Below, in pieces: positions 43,857-51,335 of a DNA stretch of 64,000 nt; position 1 is the stretch's first letter, and every line of letters starts with the position of its first letter. The DNA comes from an uncultured Sphingomonas sp. (GTDB lineage: Bacteria; Pseudomonadota; Alphaproteobacteria; Sphingomonadales; Sphingomonadaceae), in contig CAJYOI010000023.1 of the NCBI GenBank assembly GCA_913776045.1, positions 104,592 through 168,591 on the forward strand. The letters run 5' to 3'. Made by a program: the position numbers and the translations under genes. The notes beneath the pieces are model-generated. The model was not told where the DNA came from. It was given only the letters and a program-made list of their open reading frames with translations, and did no database searches.

Positions 43857-44578
43857 GCGGTCGCCATCCGCCGCATCCGCGCCTCGACCCGGCCCTTCGC
43901 CAGCATCGCCCGCATCCGCATCAAGACGATGGCACCGAAAAACGCAGTGAAGCCCGGCACGGTCAGCGCCAGCGGCCATAGCAGCGCGTTCGAAATCGTC
44001 GATCCCGACACGGTGATGCTCGGCCCCTGGTGCAGCGTGTTCCACCAGATCACCGAATAGCGGATGATCGGCAGCAGCACGGTGCCCGCGATCCCGAACA
44101 GCGCCGGAATACGTCCGTCCCCGCCCCGATCCGCATCGGCCCGCGCCAGCGCCAGATAGGCGAGGTAGACGAAGAACAGCAGCAGCATCGACGTCAGCCG
44201 CCCATCCCACTGCCACCACGTCCCCCAGGTCGGCCGTCCCCAGATCGATCCGGTCGCCAGACACAGCGCCGCGAACAGCGCGCCGGGCACCGCTATCGCG
44301 CGCGCCGCAACATTCGCCAGCGGATGCCGCCAGACGAGGTAGACGATGCTCGACACCGCGATGCCGGTCCACCCGCCGGTGCCGAGCCAGGCGGTCGGCA
44401 CATGGATGTAGAGGATTCGGACGCTTTCGCCCTGCAGATAATCGGGCGGCGTCTGCGTCAGGCCCGCCCAGACGCCGGCCGCGATCATCACGACGCCCAG
44501 CCAAAAGAGCACCGGCGTCAGCGGACGCGCGATCTTCAGGAAGCGGGCGGGATTGGCGAGGGCGTGGATGCTGGGCAC
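43853..44578 (-). CDS. ccmC: Heme ABC transporter permease-like CcmC
   Basis: 241 residues with six membrane helices and the heme-binding WWD motif WGTWWQWDGRLTS (around residue 125), plus the flanking His residues in LYIHVPTAW and WWNTLHQGPS. It loads heme onto CcmE. It is the first gene of the operon here; ccmA and ccmB, normally upstream, are absent from this position. Confidence 0.95.
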   Translation of the reverse strand: MPSIHALANPARFLKIARPLTPVLFWLGVVMIAAGVWAGLTQTPPDYLQGESVRILYIHVPTAWLGTGGWTGIAVSSIVYLVWRHPLANVAARAIAVPGALFAALCLATGSIWGRPTWGTWWQWDGRLTSMLLLFFVYLAYLALARADADRGGDGRIPALFGIAGTVLLPIIRYSVIWWNTLHQGPSITVSGSTISNALLWPLALTVPGFTAFFGAIVLMRMRAMLAKGRVEARMRRMATA

Positions 44579-44632
44579 GGTTCCCCGAGCCTCTAGGCGA
44601 GTTTCGCAGTCCCGTCACCTAGGAACAACGAC

Positions 44633-45625
44633 CTACCGCGTCACGGTCGCATGCGCGGACGTGTAGGGCAATTGCACATATTCGAGCGTCGATCGCGCGA
44701 CGCCGGCGACCGGCCCCGTCCGCCGTTTGAACAGTTCGGCCACGTTCAGCCCGACGCCCACGAACACTCTCCGCTCGGGCGTCAGGCCGATCTGACGATC
44801 GGTCTTTGAAAAATTCTTCGCGCGATACCCCAGATGCAGTTCGGCGAAGCGCAGCGGCGTCGTGCGTACGCCGGCGATTCCCGATCCCTTCAGCGCGAAC
44901 AGGAATCTCTGTTTCTCGAATCGGTCGGGATCGCCCAGCCCTTTCGGCCGATCGGGCGGCACGAAGTAGGTGCGGAAATCCACCGTGTCGGCGACACCGG
45001 GCACGGTGTGGCGCAGCACCGAAAAGCCAACGCCGCCGGCGTTGAAAATCATGTCCTGCCAGGAAAAGCCGTTGCTGCGGTGGAAGCCGTCGTAGATCTC
45101 GCCATAGGTCTGCAGCGCCATGCCGAGCGCCGCCGCGGTCCACGCGCTCTTCGCTCCCCCACCGACCCGGCGCGCCATGCGTTTGTACAGGATATCGGTG
45201 AAGATGTAGCCGTTCCAGGCATGCGCCAGCTTGTCGAGCCCGAGCTGGCCGGTATTCCGCCCGAAATAGCCTTCGTCCACGAAGCGGAAGCGCCCTGTTT
45301 CGCCAGCGACCGTACGCAAGTTGGTTGCGGTCAGCACGGCCAATGCACCGACGGTTTCCCACTTCACCGCGCCCACGCGCTGACCGAACGTCGCGCTGTC
45401 GTCGCGAGGCAACCGATGCGAGGTGCGGTCGCTCGAGTCGGTAAGCGGACGCGCCGGCGTTTCCGGCGCAATGGCAGGATCGGTAAGGATCGACGCCGTG
45501 TCGAGTCGTTCGAGTTCCACGCTTTCGACCGCCGCCGGCGCCTGTTCCAGGTCTGCCACGCGCGCCGGAGCCGTCGTCGGCAGCACGATCGTGGCCAGAT
45601 ACGCGACCTGCTTTACACGCAACAT
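44633..45625 (-). CDS. Exported DUF2279 (YfiM-like) protein
   Basis: 330 residues with a probable signal peptide (MLRVKQVAYLATIVLPTTAP). The central block VDEGYFGRNTGQLGLDKLAH, then AWNGYIFTDILYKRM and EIYDGFHRSNGFSWQDMIFN with GGVGFSVL, matches DUF2279. The C-terminal part is beta-rich (RFAELHLGYRAKNFSKTDRQ; VFVGVGLNVAELFKRR), as in outer-membrane barrels. Function unknown; likely an outer-membrane-associated protein. It is monocistronic, between ccmC and the Xre gene. Confidence 0.68.
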   Translation of the reverse strand: MLRVKQVAYLATIVLPTTAPARVADLEQAPAAVESVELERLDTASILTDPAIAPETPARPLTDSSDRTSHRLPRDDSATFGQRVGAVKWETVGALAVLTATNLRTVAGETGRFRFVDEGYFGRNTGQLGLDKLAHAWNGYIFTDILYKRMARRVGGGAKSAWTAAALGMALQTYGEIYDGFHRSNGFSWQDMIFNAGGVGFSVLRHTVPGVADTVDFRTYFVPPDRPKGLGDPDRFEKQRFLFALKGSGIAGVRTTPLRFAELHLGYRAKNFSKTDRQIGLTPERRVFVGVGLNVAELFKRRTGPVAGVARSTLEYVQLPYTSAHATVTR

Positions 45626-45666
45626 TCTGCCCCAACCGTCACGGACGGGAAACGATCCGCACCGGG

Positions 45667-45897
45667 TCAGCCGCTGTCGGTCATGTCGTCGTCGGACGGT
45701 ATGTAATCTAGGACATCTCCGGGCTTGCAGTCGAGATAGCGGCAGATGGCGGCCAGCGTACCGAATCGCACCCCCTTCACCTTGCCCGATTTCAGCAGCG
45801 ACAGGTTCGATTCGGTGATGCCGATCGCCTCGGCCAGCTCCTTCGAACGGACCTTGCGCTGCGCCAGCACGACGTCGAGGTTGACGATGACCGGCAT
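45667..45897 (-). CDS. Xre-family helix-turn-helix regulator
   Basis: A 76-residue single-domain Cro/C1-type protein: VRSKELAEAIGITESNLSLL is the helix-turn-helix, followed by KVKGVRFGTLAAICRYLDCK and PGDVLDYIP, as in YozG-like regulators. Its ATG shares one base with the stop of the DUF2975 gene upstream. DUF2975 membrane proteins are regularly encoded beside such regulators, so the pair probably forms a membrane-signal/repressor module. Confidence 0.88.
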   Translation of the reverse strand: MPVIVNLDVVLAQRKVRSKELAEAIGITESNLSLLKSGKVKGVRFGTLAAICRYLDCKPGDVLDYIPSDDDMTDSG

Positions 45898-46517
45898 CAG
45901 ACGAATTCGTCCAGGTCACGTTGCGCCTTCAGCCCGCCTTCGAGCGCCCAGACGGCGGCGTAAGCGGCGATCGCGAGCATCAGGCCGGTGCCGACGTCGA
46001 CGAAATCGACCATGAAGTACCAATACTCGCCCTCAGGCGCACCTGGCGACAGCAGCGATGCCATCAGGCTCTGCGAGATGGGCTGCGCGAACGCCCACAG
46101 TATCGCCGCCAACGACGCGCGCCGAAGCCACGGCAACGCCTGCCCGAGACGGTTGCCGCGAGCACTGCCCAACCGCCTTAGTGCGATGCCGACGCCCATC
46201 AGCAGCGCGGCAAACGGCAGCGAATCGATCAACGACACACCGAAAATGCCCGCACGAACGACCGACCGGTCGATATAAATGGCGAGCTTCGCCTCGCCGC
46301 CCGGAGCCGCCTCGACCTCCGCCTGCACGTCATCGTCCAGCATCGCGATCGGGCGACTCTTCCAATGGCACCCCTCAGCGCAACCGAACGTGGGGGCCGG
46401 CCAGATGCTCAGCACGACCGGCTCCACCAACGTAACGGCGGCGAAGACCAGGAAGATCGCCCCCGCGATCCGGCAGACGCGCGCCTTCTTGGGCGGCAGG
46501 GAATAGAGGTCCGGCAT
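45897..46517 (-). CDS. DUF2975 membrane protein (copy B)
   Basis: 206 residues with four predicted membrane helices (around 15-37, 95-115, 135-157 and 172-195). It shares with the next gene the N-terminus SLPPKKARVCRIAGAIF, an extracytoplasmic Cys pair (FGCAEGCHWKS) and the ending ALEGGLKAQRDLDEFV. It lies between its paralogue and the Xre gene, with one-base overlaps on both sides (TGATG). Function unknown; a sensor role is inferred from the operon. Confidence 0.75.
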   Translation of the reverse strand: MPDLYSLPPKKARVCRIAGAIFLVFAAVTLVEPVVLSIWPAPTFGCAEGCHWKSRPIAMLDDDVQAEVEAAPGGEAKLAIYIDRSVVRAGIFGVSLIDSLPFAALLMGVGIALRRLGSARGNRLGQALPWLRRASLAAILWAFAQPISQSLMASLLSPGAPEGEYWYFMVDFVDVGTGLMLAIAAYAAVWALEGGLKAQRDLDEFV

Positions 46518-47137
46518 CAGACGATCTCCGCCAGATCATGCTGCGCCCGCACGCCCGCCTCCAACGCCCAGGCGGTGATGCGGGCGACCAGCGCGAACAT
46601 CAGGTTCAGGGAGGCAGCGGTCAGGTCGATCGGCACATGCAGGCCGCCGGGCGTGCCGATCGACAGTGTCGTTTCGACGATGCTGTTGCCGATCGGGTCG
46701 GCGATGGCGGCGAGGATCGCGACCTGCGACGCGCGGCGCAACCAGGGGAGCGCGCGTTCCAGGGGATAGCCATCGGCCGCGGCGAGGCGCCGGAGCGCGC
46801 CTGCCAGGATCAGCAGCAGCACGGCGAACGGCAGCCCCTTTACCGTCGCGCCGACGAACATCCACACGCGTACGACCGGTCGATCGACATACGCGTCGAA
46901 CGCCACCCGCGCTGTCGACGACGCCACCACCTCCGGCCGGCGATCCTCCTCCAGCAGCCGCGAAGCATCGCTCTGCCACGCGCAATGTGGCTGCGTGCAG
47001 TCCAGACCGGGTCCGGGGAAGACCGCGACACTCAGCGCATGCACCGCGGTTATCGCCGCCAGCATCATGAAAACGGCTGCCGCAATGCGGCACACGCGTG
47101 CTTTCCTCGGTGGCAATGAATACGCGTTTAGCATCAT
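46517..47137 (-). CDS. DUF2975 membrane protein (copy A)
   Basis: 206 residues, the same length and layout as copy B: SLPPRKARVCRIAAAVF at the N-terminus, Cys pair in LDCTQPHCAWQS, LPWLRRASQVAILAAIADPI, and ending ALEAGVRAQHDLAEIV. It is the first gene of the three-gene unit; the ATG at 47137 is doubled (second at 47134). The upstream 80 bases are AT-rich and shared with the divergent PagL-like gene. The copies are clearly a tandem duplication that has diverged extensively. Confidence 0.75.
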   Translation of the reverse strand: MMLNAYSLPPRKARVCRIAAAVFMMLAAITAVHALSVAVFPGPGLDCTQPHCAWQSDASRLLEEDRRPEVVASSTARVAFDAYVDRPVVRVWMFVGATVKGLPFAVLLLILAGALRRLAAADGYPLERALPWLRRASQVAILAAIADPIGNSIVETTLSIGTPGGLHVPIDLTAASLNLMFALVARITAWALEAGVRAQHDLAEIV

Positions 47138-47219
47138 ATTCTTTCTGTTTGACAGAAATTCGTTGCCAACTTACATCAAAATCATCGGGGGCGACAGCCG
47201 CCGGGTGGGAGTATCGAAA

Positions 47220-47870
47220 ATGATCGGATTAAAAAGCGCAGTTGGCGCCACGCTGGCGCTCGTCTCGGCACCAGCCATCGCGCAGGATCGCCCTGCGGGG
47301 CCGGAAGTCGGCGTGGGCGTGTATCGGCACGGCGCGAACTTTCATCCGCTCGGCGCCGAGTTCACCATCGACGCCCCGCCGCCGGGCGTGTTCTACCTCG
47401 ACAGCGGGGAGGATCGGACGGTCGATGTGCAACTGCTTTACCGCACCGCACCGCTGAAAATCCTGCTCAAGCCGCGCCTGACCGCGAAGGCGCAGATCAG
47501 CACTGCGGGGCGGACCAGCTTCGCCAGCCTGGGCGCGGAATGGCGGCAGCATGTGCTGAAGGATCGGCTCTACGGCCAGGTCGGCATCGGGGTCACGATC
47601 CACGACGGCTATCGGTTCCTGCCCGATCCGTTCGAACCCGGCCTGTCGAATGCGGAGGCGTGGCGTCGCTACGACGTTGCGACGACGCGGGTCGGCTTCG
47701 GGTCGCGCGTGCTGTTCAATCCGAACGCCTCGATCGGCGTGCGGTTGAGCCGGCGTTGGGCGGCGGAGCTGTCGTGGGAGCACCATAGCCACCGAAAAAT
47801 CTTCAACGATGTGAACCCGGGCATCGACCATCTCGGCATCCGCGTGATCCACGCGCTCGGCCGCAAATGA
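47220..47870 (+). CDS. PagL-like acyloxyacyl hydrolase (lipid A deacylase family)
   Basis: 216 residues with signal peptide MIGLKSAVGATLALVSAPAI and a beta-barrel pattern ending in WEHHSHRKIFNDVNPGIDHL and GIRV. PagL removes the 3-O-acyl chain of lipid A using a His-x-Ser pair and a downstream Glu; here HHS and NPGID match, but the Glu position appears as Asp. GGGTGGGAG lies about eight bases before the ATG. The stop overlaps the next start (ATGA). Many sphingomonads carry glycosphingolipid instead of LPS, so the substrate is uncertain. Confidence 0.62.
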   Translation: MIGLKSAVGATLALVSAPAIAQDRPAGPEVGVGVYRHGANFHPLGAEFTIDAPPPGVFYLDSGEDRTVDVQLLYRTAPLKILLKPRLTAKAQISTAGRTSFASLGAEWRQHVLKDRLYGQVGIGVTIHDGYRFLPDPFEPGLSNAEAWRRYDVATTRVGFGSRVLFNPNASIGVRLSRRWAAELSWEHHSHRKIFNDVNPGIDHLGIRVIHALGRK

Positions 47871-48202
47871 TCCTCGCTGCATTCTTGCTGGCGCAAACCA
47901 TACCGTCGCCGGGCGCTGCTCCCGAGAGCGACGTCGTCGTCACCGCGCGAAAGCTTCAGGCGTTGGATATTCGCTTGAAGCGGCGGCGCGGGACGCTGGT
48001 CTGCCAATATAAAAGCTCGAGCGGCGACCCGGCGCTCGATGCCGCCGCCTGCGCGGTCGGCATCGACTGCTACCAGAAGGCGAAGGGCGTCGCCGACCTC
48101 AAGGCTTGCGTCATCGTCGGCATGACCGCGCTGGTCACGCCGCAGACCGATCAGGCAAACATCGTCAGCACAACGCCCGAACTCGAAAGGAACCGACCGT
48201 GA
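47867..48202 (+). CDS. Small secreted Cys-containing protein, paralogue 1
   Basis: 111 residues with an N-terminal hydrophobic segment (MILAAFLLAQTIPSPGAAPE), then SDVVVTARKLQALDIRLKRR and a Cys-bearing half: LVCQYKSSSGDPALDAAACA with VGIDCYQ and LKACV. The four Cys could form two disulfides in the periplasm. It overlaps the PagL-like gene by 4 bases and the next gene by 4 bases. It shares its plan with the following gene. No known family is recognised. Confidence 0.65.
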   Translation: MILAAFLLAQTIPSPGAAPESDVVVTARKLQALDIRLKRRRGTLVCQYKSSSGDPALDAAACAVGIDCYQKAKGVADLKACVIVGMTALVTPQTDQANIVSTTPELERNRP

Positions 48203-48525
48203 TCTTGGTCGCACTGCTGATCGTCCAGACGACAGCGCCCGCCCCGGCCGTCACCGACCCCGCGCCTGAGGAAATCACCGTCGCCGCCGAGCGCCTGAAG
48301 CGCTTTCGCGCGATCATGCGCAAGGACCGGAAGAGCGGCGAGATGCGATGTTTGATCAAACGGCAGAGCGGTGATGCCGCGCTGGACAAAGGCATCTGCG
48401 ACGCGATGCTGGCCTGCGCGCCGAAGATCGAGAAAGACGCCGACATCCAGCCATGCATGGCCCCGGCGATCAGCGCGCTGTTGCCGCGCCACAAATGGAT
48501 CGGTCGGCGCTCGCGCGGGCTCTAA
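48199..48525 (+). CDS. Small secreted Cys-containing protein, paralogue 2
   Basis: 108 residues from the GTG at 48199 (MILVALLIVQTTAPAPAVTD), overlapping the previous stop as GTGA. It aligns with paralogue 1: EITVAAERLKRFRAIMRKDR against VVVTARKLQALDIRLKRR, and MRCLIKRQSGDAALDKGICD with AMLACAP, then IQPC. The four Cys spacing is conserved. It carries more positive charge at the C-terminus (RHKWIGRRSRGL). Function unknown; co-expression with a PagL-like enzyme suggests an outer-membrane or periplasmic role. Confidence 0.62.
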   Translation: MILVALLIVQTTAPAPAVTDPAPEEITVAAERLKRFRAIMRKDRKSGEMRCLIKRQSGDAALDKGICDAMLACAPKIEKDADIQPCMAPAISALLPRHKWIGRRSRGL

Positions 48526-48568
48526 CGCGCGGCGACGGGGCCGGACGCGCCGACCCCGCAATCGGATT

Positions 48569-49621
48569 TCAGCCGCGACCGATCAGGCGGCGGGCGATTG
48601 AATCGGCGACGTCGCTCGATGGCTGGCCGGTGCGATCGGCTTCGTCCCACACCTGGACCAGGCGGTCAGGGATACGGGCGATGCGCGCTTCGACTTCGGC
48701 GCGGTCGCCTTGCCCCAGATACTCAAGCCCGACGTTGATGATGCCGCCGGCGTTGATGACATAGTCGGGCGCATAGAGGATGCCGCGATCGGCCAGCAGC
48801 TTGCCGTGGCTCGCCTGCTTGAGCTGGTTGTTCGCGCCGCCCGCGACCGCCTTGCACTTCAGCGCGGCGATCGACGTTTCGTCCAGGATCGCGCCCAGCG
48901 CGTTCGGGCTGACGATGTCGCATTCGGTCGCCAGCACGGCATCGGTCGACACGACCTCCGCACCCAGTTCCGCGCCCATCGCCTGCGCGCGATCGGTATT
49001 CACGTCGGCGATGGTCAGCACCGCGCCGTCCGCCGCCAGCAACCGGGCGAGCCCGCCGCCGACGCTGCCGATGCCCTGAATCGCGACGCGCACGCCACGC
49101 ATCGAATCGACGCCCAGCGCGCGCTTGGCCGCGGCGTTGACGCCCAGATACACGCCCATCGCGGTGAACGGCCCCGGATCGCCCCCCGCCCCGCCGGCCG
49201 CGACCGGCAAGCCGGAGACGTGGCGGGTGCGGGTCGCGATGACCTTCATCCGCTCCTCCGACATGCCGACGTCCTCGGCGGTAACGTATTTGCCGCCGAG
49301 TGATTCAACCGCGTCACCGAAGGCGAGCAGCTGGTCTTCGGTAATCGTCGCGCCCGGCGCCGGCGCGAGCACGACGCCCTTGCCCCCGCCCAGCGGCAGG
49401 TCGGCCATCGCGTTCTTGTAGCTCATGCCCCGCGACAGGCGCAGCGCGTCGGTGATCGCGGTATTGTTGTCTGCATAATGCCAGAAACGCACACCGCCCG
49501 CCGCCGGCCCGAGCGCAGTCGAATGCACCGCGATGACTGCAGTCAGCCCGCTCTTCGGCTCGCGAATCAGATGCACGCCTTCGTGCTCGTCGAAATCGGG
49601 CAGGTCCCAGACAGCGCTCAT
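48569..49621 (-). CDS. Leu/Glu/Phe/Val dehydrogenase (leucine dehydrogenase-like)
   Basis: 350 residues, NAD-dependent oxidative deamination of branched-chain or related amino acids. Catalytic Lys in LPLGGGKGVVLAPA (near residue 87), HSTALGPAAGGVRFWHYADN upstream, the Rossmann motif VRVAIQGIGSVGGGLARLLA near residue 180 and VAGGANNQLKQASHG near residue 265. The ATG at 49621 has GGAG about eight bases upstream. It lies next to tRNA-His. Substrate choice cannot be fixed from sequence. Confidence 0.88.
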   Translation of the reverse strand: MSAVWDLPDFDEHEGVHLIREPKSGLTAVIAVHSTALGPAAGGVRFWHYADNNTAITDALRLSRGMSYKNAMADLPLGGGKGVVLAPAPGATITEDQLLAFGDAVESLGGKYVTAEDVGMSEERMKVIATRTRHVSGLPVAAGGAGGDPGPFTAMGVYLGVNAAAKRALGVDSMRGVRVAIQGIGSVGGGLARLLAADGAVLTIADVNTDRAQAMGAELGAEVVSTDAVLATECDIVSPNALGAILDETSIAALKCKAVAGGANNQLKQASHGKLLADRGILYAPDYVINAGGIINVGLEYLGQGDRAEVEARIARIPDRLVQVWDEADRTGQPSSDVADSIARRLIGRG

Positions 49622-49726
49622 GATTGCGGCTCCGCGGAAGGTTAGGAAATGTCTGACGTGCGCAATAATCTTTCGGCGCGCGCGACGCCAGCCTTTTCGG
49701 CCATCTTGCGGATGTACTGGGAAAAA

Positions 49727-49803
49727 TGGGGCGGATGACGGGACTTGAACCCGCGACCCTCGGTACCACAAACCGATGCTCTAACCAACTGAGCTACAAC
49801 CGC
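49727..49803 (-). tRNA. tRNA-His (GTG)
   Basis: The cloverleaf reads from 49803: acceptor GCGGTTG, D-arm GCTCAGTTGGTTAGAGC, anticodon loop TTGTGGT with GTG, T-arm GCGGG-TTCAAGT-CCCGT, and an encoded CCA (49729-49727). Position -1 (49804) is G opposite C73, as expected for tRNA-His. The acceptor has a T-T mismatch at pair 5-68. Confidence 0.95.
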
Positions 49804-49887
49804 CGTGTCCGGTGGCGCTTAGCCGCAGTCGCGCAAACGATCAAGCACCTCTGGCATCGGCGCGTGCGCTTTGGCAAAAGAGCCCGC

Positions 49888-50568
49888 ATGTTGACCGTCA
49901 CCGTCGAACCGCACGCCAGCCCCGCGATCGGGTCGGGCTTTCCGTCCGAACCCGTCATCGGCCGTCTGCTGGCCGATCCTAAGGTCCAGCGTATTCCCAG
50001 CCCGAAGCTGGCGATGTTCATCCGAAAGGAATTTCTGGAACCCGAACTCTGCACGTCGATCATCGCTAAGATCGATGCCACCCGCCGCCCCTCGACCGTG
50101 TCGGACTACAACGGCGACGACCTGTTCCGCACCAGCGAAACCTGTGATCTCGCCTATGACGACCCCGACGTGGTCGAGATCGATCGCCGGATCGGCGTGC
50201 TGACCGGCCTCGACAATATGTTCGGCGAACCGATGCAGGGTCAGCGCTATGCGGTCGGTCAGGAATTCAAGGCGCACACCGATTATTTCGAGGCGTCGGG
50301 CGTCGATTTCGCCAAATATTGCACCGTGTCGGGCCAGCGGACGTGGACTGTCATGATCTACCTCAACCAACCCGACGCTGGTGGCGCGACGCGGTTCAAG
50401 GCGATCGACAAGATCGTGCAGCCGGAAACGGGCAAGCTGGTCGCCTGGAACAACCTGCGGCCCGACGGGCGGGTGAACCCCTCGACGCTGCACCACGGCA
50501 TGAAGGTTCGGGCGGGGACGAAATACGTCATCACCAAGTGGTTCCGCGAACGCCACTGGCCGCGGTGA
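49888..50568 (+). CDS. 2OG-Fe(II) oxygenase, prolyl 4-hydroxylase-like
   Basis: 226 residues with a double-stranded beta-helix fold. Iron ligands are His and Asp in FKAHTDYFEASG (about residues 131-133) and His in TLHHGMKVRAGTKYVITKWF (about residue 202), whose Lys binds 2-oxoglutarate. VMIYLNQPDAGGATRFKAID is the preceding core strand. It hydroxylates an unknown peptidyl-prolyl or similar target. The ATG at 49888 begins MLTVTVEPHASPAIGSG. It is monocistronic, after tRNA-His on the opposite strand. Confidence 0.88.
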   Translation: MLTVTVEPHASPAIGSGFPSEPVIGRLLADPKVQRIPSPKLAMFIRKEFLEPELCTSIIAKIDATRRPSTVSDYNGDDLFRTSETCDLAYDDPDVVEIDRRIGVLTGLDNMFGEPMQGQRYAVGQEFKAHTDYFEASGVDFAKYCTVSGQRTWTVMIYLNQPDAGGATRFKAIDKIVQPETGKLVAWNNLRPDGRVNPSTLHHGMKVRAGTKYVITKWFRERHWPR

Positions 50569-50572
50569 CGAA

Positions 50573-50700
50573 CCTCTCCCCCGGGCACGGAGAGATAGAA
50601 ATTCGCGGAACGGACGGACGTGCCGCAAGTGACATCCTAGCGGAAAGTCCCCTCCACCACTGGCTTCGCCAGCAGTCCCCCTTCCCGGTGCCGAGAAGGA
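50573..50700. repeat. Decayed intergenic palindrome (5918-type)
   Basis: The arms CCTCTCCCCCGGGCACGGAG and CCTTCCCGGTGCCGAGAAGG, with CCCTCCACCACTGGCTTCGC inside, are a mutated form of the repeat at 5918-6046. The same CTCCACCAC core is shared. It lies between the convergent 2OG oxygenase gene and the lipoprotein pseudogene. Confidence 0.6.
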
Positions 50701-51274
50701 TTAGGGTGCTTGGCAGGCCGGTGTTGCGGCTTGGCTATAGGGTTTCGTGAAGCAGCGTGCGAGGCCGGCGAGAACAGTCGCGTGGGTAGCCTTCGCATGC
50801 CCCCTGAGAGACCGCAGCCGGGCGAGGCTGGCATCGAGCAGCGCTCGATCGCGCTTTAGGAAGGCCCAAGTCCCGACGACATAAGCGTTCCAATCGAACG
50901 CCGCATCGCTGCTGCCCTGGTCCCGAACAGCGCCGAGCGCAGCGACCGCCGCTTCGTCCGCACGTCCAGCCAAGGCGAGGTTGCGCGCGACGTGAAACAA
51001 CAGACTCGTCCGCCAGCGTTCGGTCACATCGCTTCGGCGGGCAAGGTAGTCCTGCCCTGCCTCTGCGGCCGCCGCGTGACATCCCCGCGACGATAACGAA
51101 GCAACGCTGTTTGGATTGTCGATGGACTGATCGACGTCGCCAATGGACAAGCGTGCATTGGCAAGTTTTTTGATCTTCGGCAAAAGCACACGACGCGCTA
51201 TTACGCAGCACCGGCGGACGCCCCTCGACGCAGCCTGAGAGAGCGGTTGCCGCCGCCAAGATCAACCAGCGCAT
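50701..51274 (-). pseudogene. Frameshifted lipoprotein gene
   Basis: The N-terminal part begins at the ATG 51274 with a lipobox signal (MRWLILAAATALSGC) and continues CVEGRPPVLRNSASCAFAED. It then changes frame at a run of six A on the minus strand (51171-51166). Dropping one A joins it to a 190-residue protein whose remaining part (LSIGDVDQSIDNPNSVASLS; WRTSLLFHVARNLALAGRAD; WNAYVVGTWAFLKRDRALLD) is helical and TPR-like. GAAGGGGA precedes the ATG. Either this is a real mutation or a homopolymer sequencing error. Function unknown. A plain CDS starting near 51189 would lack a signal. Confidence 0.7.
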
Positions 51275-51335
51275 CGCGTCCCCTTCGATCCCGCGGTGGT
51301 AGTCAAATCACACCGTCGCGGGATCGGCAGGGTCC

